A stretch of 64,000 nucleotides of DNA from Sinorhizobium sp. 6-70 (GCF_030124375.1 NZ_JASKLS010000006.1:310837-374836); one strand, 5' to 3'. Shown: positions 8,796-18,456, counted from the first letter of the stretch. Numbers and translations: made by a program. Notes: generated by a model not told the origin, from the letters alone.

Positions 8796-9548
8796 TTAGT
8801 GGCTTCCCGGGTGGACGGCGTCGTTGAGGTACATGCAGGTCAGCACCGCAAAGACATAGGCCTGGAGGAAGGCGACCAAGAATTCAAGACCGGTGAGAGC
8901 GACGGTCATGAGGAGCGGCAGGACCGCGCCGCCGATGCCGAGCGCGCCAAACGCGCTGAGCGAGGCGACGAAGCCTGCGAAGACCTTCAGCGTGATATGG
9001 CCGGCCAGCATGTTGGCGAAGAGACGGACCGAGAGGCTGATCGGACGGGAAAGGAACGAGATGACTTCGATCGCCACCACAAGCGGCAGAAGGGCACCCG
9101 GCACCCCATGCGGCACGAAAAGCTTAAGGAAGCTCAGACCGTGCTTGTAGAAGCCATAGAGAATGACCGTGCCGATCACGAACACGGCGAGCGCGAACGT
9201 AACGATGATCTGGCTGGTGACCGTGAAGAAATACGGGAACATGCCGAGCAGGTTCGCCGTCAGGATGAACATGAACAGCGAGAACACCATCGGGAAGAAT
9301 TTCATCCCGTGACTGCCGGCGCCCTCGCGCAGCATCGAGGCGATGAATTCGTAGGACATTTCCGAAACCGACTGCATGCGTGTCGGGATCAGGCCACGCT
9401 CCGAGGTCGTCAGATAGAGAAAGCCGGCAGCTGCACCGACGGTCGCGACCATGAACAGCGACGCATTGGTGAAGGAAAAGTCAATTCCGCCAATTTCGAT
9501 CGGGACAATCTTGTTGACCAGGAACTGGTGGGTCGGATCGTTTGACAC
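8796..9548 (-). CDS. atpB: F0F1 ATP synthase subunit a
   Basis: A 250-residue polytopic stator subunit that forms the proton half-channels. The conserved arginine lies in [15 protein letters not shown], and [18 protein letters not shown] is the C-terminal channel helix. Translation begins at GTG 9548, with AAGAG upstream. It is followed by atpE after 84 bases. Confidence 0.95.
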   Translation of the reverse strand: MSNDPTHQFLVNKIVPIEIGGIDFSFTNASLFMVATVGAAAGFLYLTTSERGLIPTRMQSVSEMSYEFIASMLREGAGSHGMKFFPMVFSLFMFILTANLLGMFPYFFTVTSQIIVTFALAVFVIGTVILYGFYKHGLSFLKLFVPHGVPGALLPLVVAIEVISFLSRPISLSVRLFANMLAGHITLKVFAGFVASLSAFGALGIGGAVLPLLMTVALTGLEFLVAFLQAYVFAVLTCMYLNDAVHPGSH

Positions 9549-9608
9549 CGCGCTTCTCTTTCATTTTGCCCGCCCGCAAGCGGAAACCGTGTTCTTTCGG
9601 GCGGCGCC

Positions 9609-9968
9609 TCAGGCGCCATCCCCGTCCTTCTTGTCATTTCCAGGGCTGCGTCGTCCCTGATCCGGCGTCGCCACCAGCCCGGCCGACCGCAGCACATTCA
9701 AGACGCCGGCACAGAAGCCCAGCAGGAGCAAGACGATCATGCCCCACGGCCCTGTACCCGCAAAATGGTCCAAAAGATAGCCCAGAAACGCCCCGACAAC
9801 GATCCCGGCGATGAACTCGCTCGAGAGCTTCATCGCCGCCGCGTAACCTTGCCGGCTTTCCGCAGCGCGCGTCTCGACGTCGTCCGACTTGTCCGTCCGC
9901 TTGGACGCGATGTCGTCGCCAAGGCGCTTCAGCCGCGCTTCCAGACTTTCTTCCGGCTTCTCCGTCAC
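9609..9968 (-). CDS. atpI: ATP synthase assembly protein I
   Basis: A 119-residue protein. The N-terminal 50 residues are charged (EESLEARLKRLGDD), followed by two membrane helices at about 52-70 and 78-98 (FIAGIVVGAFLGYLLD and MIVLLLLGFCAGVLNV). AtpI helps assemble the c ring and is typically first in the F0 operon, as here. It uses GTG 9968 with AAGGGG upstream; the nearby ATG is out of frame. Confidence 0.9.
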   Translation of the reverse strand: MTEKPEESLEARLKRLGDDIASKRTDKSDDVETRAAESRQGYAAAMKLSSEFIAGIVVGAFLGYLLDHFAGTGPWGMIVLLLLGFCAGVLNVLRSAGLVATPDQGRRSPGNDKKDGDGA

Positions 9969-10069
9969 ATGGCTCCCCTTTGCAGCCCCACGCGGTCTTA
10001 AACGCGATCTCGGTCATACAAACGGCCGGTGTTCAAGCCACGCTTCGGCCCCATTTGAAGTCGCGCGCA

Positions 10070-10098
10070 ACATAGTTTTAGGCACCCGCATAGTCAAG
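10070..10098 (-). promoter_or_regulatory. Housekeeping promoter of the atp F0 operon
   Basis: On the minus strand CTTGAC, a 17-base spacer, then CTATGT. This is a close match to the alphaproteobacterial sigma-70 consensus (CTTGAC-N17-CTATAT). It lies about 100 bases upstream of the atpI start and no other minus-strand gene lies between. Confidence 0.75.
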
Positions 10099-10260
10099 GC
10101 ATGGGAGCGCCTTGTGCGTGGACAATATTTCTTCGTTATTTCAGATACTTAGCCATAAATTTGGCAAGCTGCGGCAAAGCGGCAACGGGAATCGGCGGCG
10201 ACCGCACGGTCCTAGCTCGCCCTTCGGCGTCTAGTCACCCGGCGGAATCGAGGCTGTCGA

Positions 10261-11439
10261 TCAGCTCCAGCCGCCGCCGTAAGTGCGATAGAAGACGTGC
10301 AGCCCGATCTTGCCGACCCGCTTCATGGTTTTCGCCCAGGCAGGCTTCACATAGGTCGCGTGATAGTGCGTGGCCGACCCCACCTCCGGCAACCAGATCT
10401 TGCCGGCGGTGACGGCCATCGCGACTTCCTTGGCGGTCTTCCAGTGGGAGCGCGAATAAATGAGGTCACGGATCATGTCGCAGGCGAACGAGAACTGGCA
10501 GCGGTTGCGCCAGGCCTTGTTCTGGTAAACGACGCCGCAAATTGTCTTCGGGTAGGTCGGGTTGCGCACGCGATTGAGAATGACCTGAGCGACCGCGGCC
10601 TGACCCTTGACGGACTCGCTGCGGGCCTCGAAGTAGATCCCCTCGGCGAGGCAGGTCTGCTCTTCCTTGCTGAAGACAGTGGCGGGCAAGGCGGTTGCCG
10701 CCCAGGCATGGTCGTCGGGCGCGATTTCCGGAATGAAACGGCCCGCGTTCTTGTCTTCCCTGAGGATCGAATCGAAAGGCGACTCACGCGCATAGTCCGG
10801 CTCGGGCCGGACATAGGCGGTTGCGAGAATATCGGCCTTTTCGTTGGTAATCAGCTTGGCGAGCATCGGCGAAACGCCGGGCTCCGCCTTTGGCGGCTTC
10901 TTTCGGTAGAATGCCGTGGCGATCTCGATCTCCTTGCCCATGATGCGCGGTTTCGCGAAAACCATCTTCTCGGCCCCGTCGAAGCCCGGTTCCATCAGCG
11001 AGCTCGTCCGCTGGAGAATCGAACCGGCGGTAAAGTCCTTCGGCGGCATCACCGGGGTAACGGCAATGATCCGACCCTTCTTGAGCTTGCGGGTCACGCG
11101 GTCTTCGTCGGGCGTCTCGCCCTCGTGTTTGGTTTCCGCGGTCAGCGCCACATGGCTACCGTCGGGCATGGTGACGCCTGCACCGCCGTCCAGGGCACCG
11201 GTGGTGACCGGATCGGCGAACACCATCTCGACCTCATGCAGCGAACCGGCAGGCGACTGCGTGAGATACATCCGCCAGCGCTCGCCACCGCGGTTGATGC
11301 CCGACAGGAAGGTCGCCAGGTCGGAATAGGCGACCGCTGAAGGGAAGCTCAGGAAAATGGCAATGCCGATCAATGCGGGCGCAGCCCAGGCCGGCAAAGA
11401 CATACGAGACTTGCAACGCGACTTCTGGCTCTTACGCAC
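10261..11439 (-). CDS. SleB-like cell wall hydrolase
   Basis: About 392 residues. An N-terminal membrane or signal segment (LPAWAAPALIGIAIFLSFP) leads to a 230-residue uncharacterised region and a C-terminal Hydrolase_2/SleB domain starting at about residue 275 with CLAEGIYFEARSE, then GQAAVAQVILNRV and CQFSFACD. The family hydrolyses peptidoglycan; the glutamate in YFEAR is the likely catalytic residue. Starts compete: GTG 11439 has GGAG upstream and is preferred, TTG 11442 is adjacent, and ATG 11403 would begin just before the membrane segment. The only neighbour upstream is a 9-9-9 inverted repeat. Confidence 0.82.
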   Translation of the reverse strand: MRKSQKSRCKSRMSLPAWAAPALIGIAIFLSFPSAVAYSDLATFLSGINRGGERWRMYLTQSPAGSLHEVEMVFADPVTTGALDGGAGVTMPDGSHVALTAETKHEGETPDEDRVTRKLKKGRIIAVTPVMPPKDFTAGSILQRTSSLMEPGFDGAEKMVFAKPRIMGKEIEIATAFYRKKPPKAEPGVSPMLAKLITNEKADILATAYVRPEPDYARESPFDSILREDKNAGRFIPEIAPDDHAWAATALPATVFSKEEQTCLAEGIYFEARSESVKGQAAVAQVILNRVRNPTYPKTICGVVYQNKAWRNRCQFSFACDMIRDLIYSRSHWKTAKEVAMAVTAGKIWLPEVGSATHYHATYVKPAWAKTMKRVGKIGLHVFYRTYGGGWS

Positions 11440-11583
11440 CAACCGGCTCCACGCGACACTTACTCGGGCACGCGTTCTCGCAAGCCGGCGAAGGGCCAGC
11501 TCCAGGATTCCGTGCAGGAGGCTAAGATTTGGAAGCGGTCGGACAGCGCACCGGAACCGCTTCGTTCGAGCCTAGAAAATGAA

Positions 11584-11610
11584 GCATTAACCTTGATGTT
11601 TGGTTAATGC
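11584..11610. promoter_or_regulatory. Perfect inverted repeat upstream of the hydrolase gene
   Basis: GCATTAACC, nine bases, GGTTAATGC. The two TTAACC half-sites point towards each other. It could be an operator, or a weak terminator for kup. CtrA half-sites are TTAAC, but the spacing is not the usual TTAA-N7-TTAA. Confidence 0.4.
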
Positions 11611-11654
11611 GGCTGTGATGTTTCAGTCGGAGGAAGGTGCTGTTCTCAGGGCGC

Positions 11655-13556
11655 TCAGATGATCACGTGAGAGCCGAGTTCGACCACGCGGTTGGTCGGC
11701 AGACGGAAATAGTCCGACGGGTCGATCGCCGCACTGGCGAGCGCAATGAACAGACGGTCCTGCCAGTGCGGCATACCGGACTGCGCGTCGGGCACAAGCT
11801 TGCGGCGACCGAGATAGAAGGACGTCGACATGATGTCGAATTTCAGCCCCGACTTGCGGAAGAGACCGAGCGCCTGGGAGACGTTCTGGGTCTCCATGAA
11901 GCCGAACTTCATCTCGAGCAGGGTGAAGCGTTCGGACAGAGGCCTCACACTGACGCGTTCCTCCTTGGGCACTTTCGGTGTGTTGGCCGTGCGGATCGTC
12001 AGGATGAAGTTCTGCATGTGCAGCACGTGATTGTGCTTGATGTTGTGAAGCAGCGCCGCCGGCGTCGACTCCGGGTCGCTCGTCAAGAAGATCGCCGTGC
12101 CGGGCACGGCCACCGGCGCATGCTCGCTCTTGCGTTCGATCGACTTGATGAAGCTCGACAGCGGAATGTCGATATGCCGCGTCTTGGCATGTAGCAGTTC
12201 CGTGCCTCGCTTCCAGGTCCACATGACTATGATGAAGGTCGCTGCGATCAATATCGGCACGTAGCCGCCATCATGGATTTTCAGCATGTTGGCGCCGAGG
12301 AAGAAGAACTCCAGCATGAAAAGCGGAAACAGCGCGCCGGCTGCCCACCAGGCCGACCAGTTCCAGCGGGCGCGCAGGAACTCGAAGGAAAGGATCGTCG
12401 TCACGACCATGGCACCGGTGACGGAGATACCATAGGCGGTCGCCAGGGCCTCGGAGGAGCCGAACATGAAGACCAGAGCCATGACGCCGAACATCAGCAG
12501 CGTGTTTACGTTCGGCAGATAGATCTGGCCGGTGTGGGTTTCGGACGTATGGAAGATCGCCATGCGCGGAAGGAAGCCGAGATGGATTGCCTGACGCGTC
12601 AGGGAGAAAGCACCGGTGATCACGGCCTGGCTGGCGATGATCGTCGCTGCCGTCGCCAGGATGACGGCGGGAAGCAGCGCCCATTTCGGAAACATCAGGA
12701 AGAACGGATCGGACATCGCCTCCGGGTTCTTGAGCACGAACGCACCCTGACCGAGATAATTCAGCGTGAGTGCCGGGAACACGACAGTGAACCATGCCCA
12801 TTGGATTGGCCGGCGACCGAAATGGCCGAGGTCGGCATAGAGCGCCTCCGCCCCGGTCACGGTCAGAAAGACCGCGCCGAGCACGATCATGCCGACAAAG
12901 CCCTCGTTCAGCATGAACGTGGCGGCATAAAGCGGATTGAACGCAGCGAAGATCGACATGTCGTCGGCGATGTGCATCAGACCGACCGCGCCCATCACCA
13001 GAAACCAGACGACGGTGATCGGCCCGAAGAAATTGGAAACCGCGGCGGTCCCTTTCGACTGAACCGCGAACAGCAGCAGCATGATGACCACGGCGATCGG
13101 AACGACATAGTCCGTAAGCGCAGGTGTCACCAGCTTCAGCCCCTCGACGGCCGAGAGCACCGACAGCGCCGGTGTGATCATCGCATCACCGATGAAAAGG
13201 GCCGCTCCGGCGATCCCCATGAAGAAAAGGATCGCGGCGTGTCCATTGGCGGTCTTCATCAAAAGAGCAAGCAGGGAGAGCGTGCCGCCCTCCCCCTGGT
13301 TATCGGCCCGCAACAGGAAGAGCACGTACTTGATCGTGACGATGATCGTCAGCGTCCAGATCATCAGCGAGATCAACCCGATGATCTCAACGTCCGTGAC
13401 GCCGTCGTGCGAAACGGGCCGCAGCGCCTCGCGGAATGCGTAGAGAGGGCTGGTGCCGATATCGCCATAGACGACGCCGATCGATCCAAGCCCGAGGACG
13501 AGCAGGCGGCGCACATTCTCGGACCCGTGTACGGCAGGGGCAGACGATTGAGACAT
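11655..13556 (-). CDS. kup: Kup/Trk-type low-affinity potassium transporter
   Basis: A 633-residue inner-membrane proton-potassium symporter. The start [11 protein letters not shown] at 13556 is preferred because it lies 17 bases after the upstream gene's stop and yields the usual family length. The signature [17 protein letters not shown] appears at about residue 33, followed by roughly 12 membrane helices and a C-terminal cytoplasmic domain. It follows the CorA-like gene closely, so the pair may form a cation-transport operon. Confidence 0.93.
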   Translation of the reverse strand: MSQSSAPAVHGSENVRRLLVLGLGSIGVVYGDIGTSPLYAFREALRPVSHDGVTDVEIIGLISLMIWTLTIIVTIKYVLFLLRADNQGEGGTLSLLALLMKTANGHAAILFFMGIAGAALFIGDAMITPALSVLSAVEGLKLVTPALTDYVVPIAVVIMLLLFAVQSKGTAAVSNFFGPITVVWFLVMGAVGLMHIADDMSIFAAFNPLYAATFMLNEGFVGMIVLGAVFLTVTGAEALYADLGHFGRRPIQWAWFTVVFPALTLNYLGQGAFVLKNPEAMSDPFFLMFPKWALLPAVILATAATIIASQAVITGAFSLTRQAIHLGFLPRMAIFHTSETHTGQIYLPNVNTLLMFGVMALVFMFGSSEALATAYGISVTGAMVVTTILSFEFLRARWNWSAWWAAGALFPLFMLEFFFLGANMLKIHDGGYVPILIAATFIIVMWTWKRGTELLHAKTRHIDIPLSSFIKSIERKSEHAPVAVPGTAIFLTSDPESTPAALLHNIKHNHVLHMQNFILTIRTANTPKVPKEERVSVRPLSERFTLLEMKFGFMETQNVSQALGLFRKSGLKFDIMSTSFYLGRRKLVPDAQSGMPHWQDRLFIALASAAIDPSDYFRLPTNRVVELGSHVII

Positions 13557-13573
13557 ACGTGTCCAACAGGCTC

Positions 13574-14551
13574 TTAAAGCCAGCCTTTCCAACGGAAAAA
13601 GAAGAAGGGTATCACGGCCGAAATCACCATCGCCGCTAGCGCCCACGGATAGCCTAGCTGCCAGTCAAGCTCCGGCATCACGCGGAAATTCATTCCATAA
13701 ATGGAAGCCACGAGGGTGGGCGGCAAGAGGACAACCGAGGCGATCGAGAAGATCTTGATGATCGCATTCTGCTCGACATTGATAAGACCAAGCGAGGCGT
13801 CCAGCAGAAACGTGATGTTTCCCGAAATAAACGCCGCGTGCTCGGAGAGCGATTGTATGTCCCGAGATATCGAGCGGCAGATTTCGCGGCTGTCCTTGTC
13901 TTCCTGCACGACGGGTACAGTGTAGACGAAGGTCAGGAGCCTTGAAAGCGAGGCGAGGCTGTCACGCGTTTTTGCAACGAGCCTATGGTGACCCGCGACA
14001 TCGCGTAGCCGTGCCTCGAGCAAATGCGGTGGCCGGCGTTTGGCTGCCGCCTTGTCACCGAAAACCTCGATCGACAGGTCGTCTAATTTGTCCACGGCCT
14101 GTTCCAGGATTTCCGCGGTCCGGTCGGCAATCGTCTCGAGCAGCCGGGTGAGCAGCACGGCGCCGTTGCGGCAGCCGCCGGGAATCCGATGCATGCCGGC
14201 TTTGAACAAGCCGAACGCCCTGGGCTCCGCGTAACGGATCGTCACCAGCCGGCCGCCCGAAAGAATGAAGCCGACATCGGTCAGGCCGGGAATTTCCGTG
14301 TCGCTGCGATAGACCAGCGACGCCGTCATGAACACCGTGTCGTTCTCGGTATAGAGGCGGCTTGACGGCTCGATATCCTTCAAGTCGTCCCGCGTCGGGA
14401 TGGAGATCCCCAGCAACTCCTCCATCATCAGATCTTCGGCCTTGCTCGGCTCGACAAGATCGATCCAGACGATATCGGGCCGCAGTGACGCCGGCGGCTC
14501 TGCCGCTGACAAGGCAACGGCGTCACCGTTCTTACAGTATCCCGTGATCAT
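13574..14551 (-). CDS. corA: CorA-family magnesium/divalent cation transporter
   Basis: A 325-residue protein. The large N-terminal cytoplasmic domain starts [10 protein letters not shown]; two C-terminal membrane helices flank the pore signature [10 protein letters not shown] (GMN), and the end is a short basic tail. ATG 14551 has AAAAGGG upstream and gives the common CorA length. The family moves Mg2+, Co2+ or Ni2+, and which one cannot be told from sequence. The kup gene follows after 17 bases. Confidence 0.9.
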   Translation of the reverse strand: MITGYCKNGDAVALSAAEPPASLRPDIVWIDLVEPSKAEDLMMEELLGISIPTRDDLKDIEPSSRLYTENDTVFMTASLVYRSDTEIPGLTDVGFILSGGRLVTIRYAEPRAFGLFKAGMHRIPGGCRNGAVLLTRLLETIADRTAEILEQAVDKLDDLSIEVFGDKAAAKRRPPHLLEARLRDVAGHHRLVAKTRDSLASLSRLLTFVYTVPVVQEDKDSREICRSISRDIQSLSEHAAFISGNITFLLDASLGLINVEQNAIIKIFSIASVVLLPPTLVASIYGMNFRVMPELDWQLGYPWALAAMVISAVIPFFFFRWKGWL

Positions 14552-14853
14552 GCCGCTGCCCTTTTCATGCGGCCGACAAAAGCAAACCACGAGGCTCTGA
14601 AGCGATCATTCGCCACACGATTTCCATAATGCAGATTCATCAGATGAAGCGTCCGCCCTGCACGACAAATCCTCAATCGTTTGTCGCGGGAGCCCATAGT
14701 CTCCGGCGAGAGGCGCTGAGCCGATCACCCTGCACAGGGGCGGCAAGGCATATGGCGCAACACGCACGCAAAATCAATGCTCCTTTGCGCATGCCTGTCC
14801 CAGCAGGATTTCATTTCGGGGCAAACTAGCCTGCTCGGACGAGCGACGCAAAT
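14552..14853. other. 302-base gap between corA and mrp, no gene seen
   Basis: Upstream region of the corA-kup pair and downstream region of nothing on the plus strand. I see no repeat copy, RNA gene or clear terminator. A promoter for corA is expected here but I cannot point to one with confidence. Confidence 0.5.
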
Positions 14854-16011
14854 CTATTCAAAGACGATGTCGGGCATCGTTCTGCTCTTGCTCTGGCGAG
14901 CCGCCGAAACCTGCTCCCACACCTTCGCTGCGATATTCCGGTAGATGCGCGCGACCTCGCCCTCGGGTTCGGAAACCACCACCGGCGTTCCCGCGTCGGA
15001 GGTTTCGCGAATGCCCATGGTCAAAGGTACCTCGCCGAGGAACGGCACACCGATGCGCTCGGCTTCCTTGCGCGCGCCGCCGTGACCGAAGATGTCGTAA
15101 CGGTTGCCCGTGTCGGGCGCCACGAAGTAGCTCATGTTCTCGACAATGCCGAGAACCGGGACTTCCACCTTTCGGAACATCGTAAGGCCCTTGCGTGCAT
15201 CGACCAGTGCGAGGTCCTGCGGTGTCGAGACGATAACGGCACCGGCCAGCGGCACCTGTTGGGCCATGGTCAGTTGCGCGTCACCGGTGCCGGGCGGCAT
15301 GTCCACGACGAGAATGTCGAGCTCGCCCCAGGCCACCTCGCGCAGCATCTGCAGCAGGGCCGACTGGATCATCGGACCGCGCCATATCATGGCAACTTCC
15401 TCGTCGACGAGGAATCCCATCGACATGACCGTCAGCCCGTAGTTTTCCATCGGGCGAATGAGCCGCCCTTCGATCTGTTGCGGCCGGCCGCTGATTTTCA
15501 AAAGGCGCGGCATGGAGGGGCCGTAGATATCGGCGTCAAGCAGACCGACCTTCAAGCCGTTTGCCTGCAGTGCGAGCGCCAGGTTCACCGATGTTGTCGA
15601 TTTGCCGACACCACCCTTGCCGGAAGCAACAGCGATGATGGCGCCGACGCCGGGGATACCCGCCTTTGCCGGAGCGCCACCGGCCGGACGCTGACCGTGC
15701 CCGTGGCCCGCTGGCGGTACTTGCCGCGGTGTCTGGACCGGCGCCGCTTGCGGTGCTGCCTTGCGATCGGCCGTCAGCGCGACCATCGCCGCCTTGACGC
15801 CCGGTATTTCGCGCACGACCCTCTCCGCCGCGGCACGCATCGGCTCCAACTCCTTCGCCCGATCGGCCGGCACGGTGATCGAAAAATAGGCCTTGCCGTC
15901 GGAAATGAAGACATCGGAGACAAGGCCGAGGTCGACGATGTTGCCCTCCATGTCCGGGCCGCGCACGGTGCGCAGCTTTTCAAGAACCGTTTCCCTGGTT
16001 ACGTCCGGCAT
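14854..16011 (-). CDS. mrp: Mrp/ApbC-type Fe-S cluster carrier ATPase
   Basis: A 385-residue protein. An N-terminal MIP18/DUF59-like domain (residues 1-80) is joined by a Gly/Pro/His linker to a MinD-type P-loop NTPase domain with VASGKGGVGKSTTSVN at about 128-143. The family binds and transfers Fe-S clusters to apo-proteins. The segment ENMSYFVAPDTGNRYDIFG is where most family members have CxxC for bridging the cluster; here the positions read A-P-D-T, so the cysteine pair is absent. It is probably monocistronic. Family assignment is firm, but the cluster-carrier role is less certain. Confidence 0.9.
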   Translation of the reverse strand: MPDVTRETVLEKLRTVRGPDMEGNIVDLGLVSDVFISDGKAYFSITVPADRAKELEPMRAAAERVVREIPGVKAAMVALTADRKAAPQAAPVQTPRQVPPAGHGHGQRPAGGAPAKAGIPGVGAIIAVASGKGGVGKSTTSVNLALALQANGLKVGLLDADIYGPSMPRLLKISGRPQQIEGRLIRPMENYGLTVMSMGFLVDEEVAMIWRGPMIQSALLQMLREVAWGELDILVVDMPPGTGDAQLTMAQQVPLAGAVIVSTPQDLALVDARKGLTMFRKVEVPVLGIVENMSYFVAPDTGNRYDIFGHGGARKEAERIGVPFLGEVPLTMGIRETSDAGTPVVVSEPEGEVARIYRNIAAKVWEQVSAARQSKSRTMPDIVFE

Positions 16012-16077
16012 GCCGCCCTCTTCATCTGTCTTCGTTACGGCGCCTGGAGTCGTTCAGGCGGTAACACTTTGAACCAC

Positions 16078-16178
16078 TACAGCGCCGCACCTCTTCAGAC
16101 GCGCAAAGGACGCTGTAGCACTTTGAATTGCTGCATGTTTTTATCCTTAAATCGCCTACGATTTAAGGAAACACGCAG
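16078..16178 (+). repeat. RIME1-like mosaic repeat
   Basis: TACAGCGCCGC...CAGACGCGCAAAGG then CGCTGTAGCACTTTGAATTG, CTGCATG, and the palindrome CCTTAAATCGCCTACGATTTAAGG. Same composition and order as the copy at 2980. Confidence 0.78.
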
Positions 16179-16271
16179 TGGATAATCTATCCCAAAATCT
16201 GACCCGATTTAAGGAACTATGCTGTAGATAGTCGAGGCGGAGCGGTTCGCCAATGCGACAGATTAGGAAAA

Positions 16272-16335
16272 CAGGGCCGCCAGCCGATCGTCGTGTCCGT
16301 ACATCCGGGATCACGAACGACTGGCGGCGGCCCTG
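16272..16335 (-). ncRNA. Candidate small-RNA 3' hairpin or terminator
   Basis: CAGGGCCGCC at 16272-16281 pairs perfectly with GGCGGCCCTG at 16326-16335, and inner segments (CGTG with CACG) extend the stem with bulges. On the minus strand the stem is followed by TTTTCC, so a minus-strand RNA could end here. It may be a terminator of a small RNA or a distal terminator of the LuxR genes. Evidence is structural only; no promoter is clear. Confidence 0.35.
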
Positions 16336-16600
16336 CTTCCTCGCAACCTTCTTGGGCGCTGTTTTATTGTAGTCCCCTCTGGACACGAGAGCACATATGC
16401 ACAACGCGTGCCAGATTCCCGCCTTGCTGGGAAATGTAATCATTTCAATTGGATGAACCTTACGCGCATTGAATATGCAGGCTGTGTCGGCTGCACTATT
16501 TCTGAGCAAGCAAACCATATTCGCACAATGGCGAGGCGTACGGACAGCAATCCTTGCACACGTGAAGGAAGCCTGCTGCAGAACCAGAACGCGCCTGACC

Positions 16601-16668
16601 GCATGGTGCAGGAATTCAAAGTTCAACAGCGATCTTTGCGCGTCTGATTAGCCGTTCGGCGCTGTGGA
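16601..16668 (-). repeat. RIME1-like repeat, inverted half
   Basis: GGTGCAGGAATTCAAAGTTC, then CAGCGATCTTTGCGCGTC and GCCGTTCGGCGCTGTGG. It resembles the linker and large GC palindrome of other copies but is diverged and lacks the CTTAAAT palindrome. It abuts the stop of the LuxR gene. Confidence 0.6.
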
Positions 16669-16682
16669 GCCCGCGCCGGCGA

Positions 16683-17456
16683 TCAGCTGATGTAGCCCTT
16701 CTTCATCGCCTTCACGACCGCCTGCGTGCGGTTCACCGCGTCGAGCTTCTTGGTAACGTGATTGAGGTAGTGATTGACGGTGTGCTCGGAGAGACCGAGG
16801 ATACCGGCGATTTCGGCGCTGGTCTTGCCGGCCGCCGTCCAGCTCAGGCACTGGATTTCCCGCTCGGACAGGGCAGTGTTGGTGTTCTTCCAGACGGAGC
16901 CGATCTCTGCCAATCGATTGTAGACGTGGATCGCGATCATCTGCAATTCCATCGCCGCCGTCATCGGCAAGTCCATCTCCGGTCCCATGAGAATGACCGC
17001 ACCGCGACCGCCCTCGGCGTCATGGACCGGGAAGTAGTTTGCCTGGAAAATGCCGTTCTCACGCAGCATGGCGATGTAATCTGCGGCCGATGCCGGCTTG
17101 CCACCCTCTTGTTCCCAGTCCTCGAGCATGATCTGGAACGGCGTCGTGGTTTCCCTCAAGCGACGCACGCCCGTGCTGAAGCGCAGCATCGACAGGCTGT
17201 CGTACTTGTTGAGCAGTTCGGCCGGCATGTTGGATATGACGGTCGTCGCCGCCAGCCTCTCCACCTCGATGGCGGGAATCGAACAGATGAGAAAAACCTT
17301 GAAACCGAAGAGCTGCGTGACCCGCCGCATGTAGCGGATGATATCGAACTGGGTCTCAAGCCTTGCGATTTCAGACGCGAAATCACCGCCCCGGGGCAGA
17401 TCGGTATCAGTCATCCCGGCCGTCATCGTATCTTGCATTCGCGCGTTCCATGGCAT
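16683..17456 (-). CDS. LuxR-type transcriptional regulator (first of a tandem pair)
   Basis: Up to 257 residues. The N-terminal two thirds look like an autoinducer-binding domain (YFPVHDAEGGRGAVILMG, typical of its second half). The C-terminal HTH is LSEREIQCLSWTAAGKTSAE with SEHTVNHYLNHVTKKL. The expected acyl-homoserine-lactone Asp-Pro pair is not visible in MPAELLNKYDSLSMLRF. The start is uncertain: in-frame ATGs lie at 17456, 17438, 17426 and 17414 and none has a strong ribosome site. It is a close paralogue of the next gene. No luxI-type synthase is in the window. Confidence 0.85.
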   Translation of the reverse strand: MPWNARMQDTMTAGMTDTDLPRGGDFASEIARLETQFDIIRYMRRVTQLFGFKVFLICSIPAIEVERLAATTVISNMPAELLNKYDSLSMLRFSTGVRRLRETTTPFQIMLEDWEQEGGKPASAADYIAMLRENGIFQANYFPVHDAEGGRGAVILMGPEMDLPMTAAMELQMIAIHVYNRLAEIGSVWKNTNTALSEREIQCLSWTAAGKTSAEIAGILGLSEHTVNHYLNHVTKKLDAVNRTQAVVKAMKKGYIS

Positions 17457-17594
17457 TCATCAACAACCAAATAGCCCGAGCAGTCGACCAATGCCAACAG
17501 ATGATCGACTTTCGATGCTATTCATGCGCAAAAGGCTGTGTATTTCCCTGCTTTGCGAGCCGCATATGCCGTCCAGCCCCTCCGAAAACGAAAT

Positions 17595-18350
17595 TCAGTT
17601 GATCAGCCCGGCACGCATGGCCTTGGCGACGGTCTGAACACGGTTGACGGAATCCAATTTGCGCGTCGCGCGATTGAGGTAATGGTTCACCGTGTATTCG
17701 GAAAGCGCCATGATTCTCGCCATCTCCATGGTCGTCTTGCCCGCGGCAGCCCAGCGCAGGCACTCGATCTCGCGACGGGAAAGGCTGCCGGCTCCCCGCC
17801 TGTCGCGTCCTCGCACCTCGCTCAGCCGGCTGTAGAGAAGGCCCGCCCAGAGGTTGAGCGCCTGCATTTCGTCATTGGACACCAGCTCTCTGTTCCCGCC
17901 AAAGGCGATAGCGGCGCGGCGTCCCGACGCGTCATGAACCGGCAGATAAAGACCACGCGGCAGTCCGGCCGCTTCGAAAACACAAACCGCAGCATCACCC
18001 TTGCCGTCGAGCCGCCTGCGCGCAAGCTGGTGGGCATCGTAGGTGAAGGGGATCGTGCTCCGGCGCAGTCGCTGGACGACAGGGCTTCCATCGATCAGAC
18101 GGGCGCTGTCGTAGCGCCTGAGGAACTCCGATGGCCAGGTCGTCATCAGCGCCTGTGCGCCCAGGCTGTGGCATCCGGCATCCGGGATCGACAAAACCAG
18201 GAATCCGCGAAAGCCGTAAGCGTCCGATATCTGAGCAAGAACCCGCTTGATATCGTCTTCGTTGCCCAGCGCTCCCGCGACTGACCGCCCGCCCGGGAGA
18301 ATCAATGAGGATATAGTCGCGCTGAAATCTACCACCCGCTCGTCTCCCAC
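17595..18350 (-). CDS. LuxR-type transcriptional regulator (second of a tandem pair)
   Basis: 251 residues from GTG 18350. The ligand domain includes WPSEFLRRYDSARLIDGSP and LYLPVHDASGRRAAIAFGG; the canonical Asp-Pro is split as DGSP. The HTH is LSRREIECLRWAAAGKTTME with SEYTVNHYLNRATRKLDSV. The last 65 residues are strikingly similar to those of the neighbour, which suggests tandem duplication. The gap between them is 138 bases. Targets are unknown; the position upstream of the sugar-acid locus may be coincidental. Confidence 0.87.
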   Translation of the reverse strand: MGDERVVDFSATISSLILPGGRSVAGALGNEDDIKRVLAQISDAYGFRGFLVLSIPDAGCHSLGAQALMTTWPSEFLRRYDSARLIDGSPVVQRLRRSTIPFTYDAHQLARRRLDGKGDAAVCVFEAAGLPRGLYLPVHDASGRRAAIAFGGNRELVSNDEMQALNLWAGLLYSRLSEVRGRDRRGAGSLSRREIECLRWAAAGKTTMEMARIMALSEYTVNHYLNRATRKLDSVNRVQTVAKAMRAGLIN

Positions 18351-18419
18351 ATCCCGCGCCCGATCGAGCGAGGCCGCTTTCGCCGTGATATAATTACGTC
18401 AAAACTTCCGCCAAAAATC

Positions 18420-18456
18420 AAATTCCGCTGCGGCCGCCTGCAACCGGCCGTAGCGG
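18420..18456 (-). terminator. Probable terminator of the IclR gene
   Basis: CCGCTGCGGCCG (18425-18436) pairs with CGGCCGTAGCGG (18445-18456), a 12-bp stem with one G-U pair and an 8-base loop. On the minus strand it is followed by AATTTGATTTTT. It lies about 80 bases after the IclR stop codon. Confidence 0.65.

Larger units (their letters stand above)
16012..16682. other. 671-base intergenic region with repeats and a long hairpin
   Basis: Contains a full RIME1-like repeat (16078-16178), a right-end fragment at about 16195-16225, a large imperfect hairpin (16272-16335) and an inverted RIME1-like half (16601-16668). A minus-strand frame across 16156-16626 shows no domain, is Arg-rich and crosses the repeats, so I do not call it a gene. 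Confidence 0.55.

Noticed and set aside
16156..16626. 156-residue minus-strand frame in the repeat-rich gap
   Set aside because: It crosses a RIME copy and the long hairpin, has no domain, and no ribosome site is seen before its ATG.
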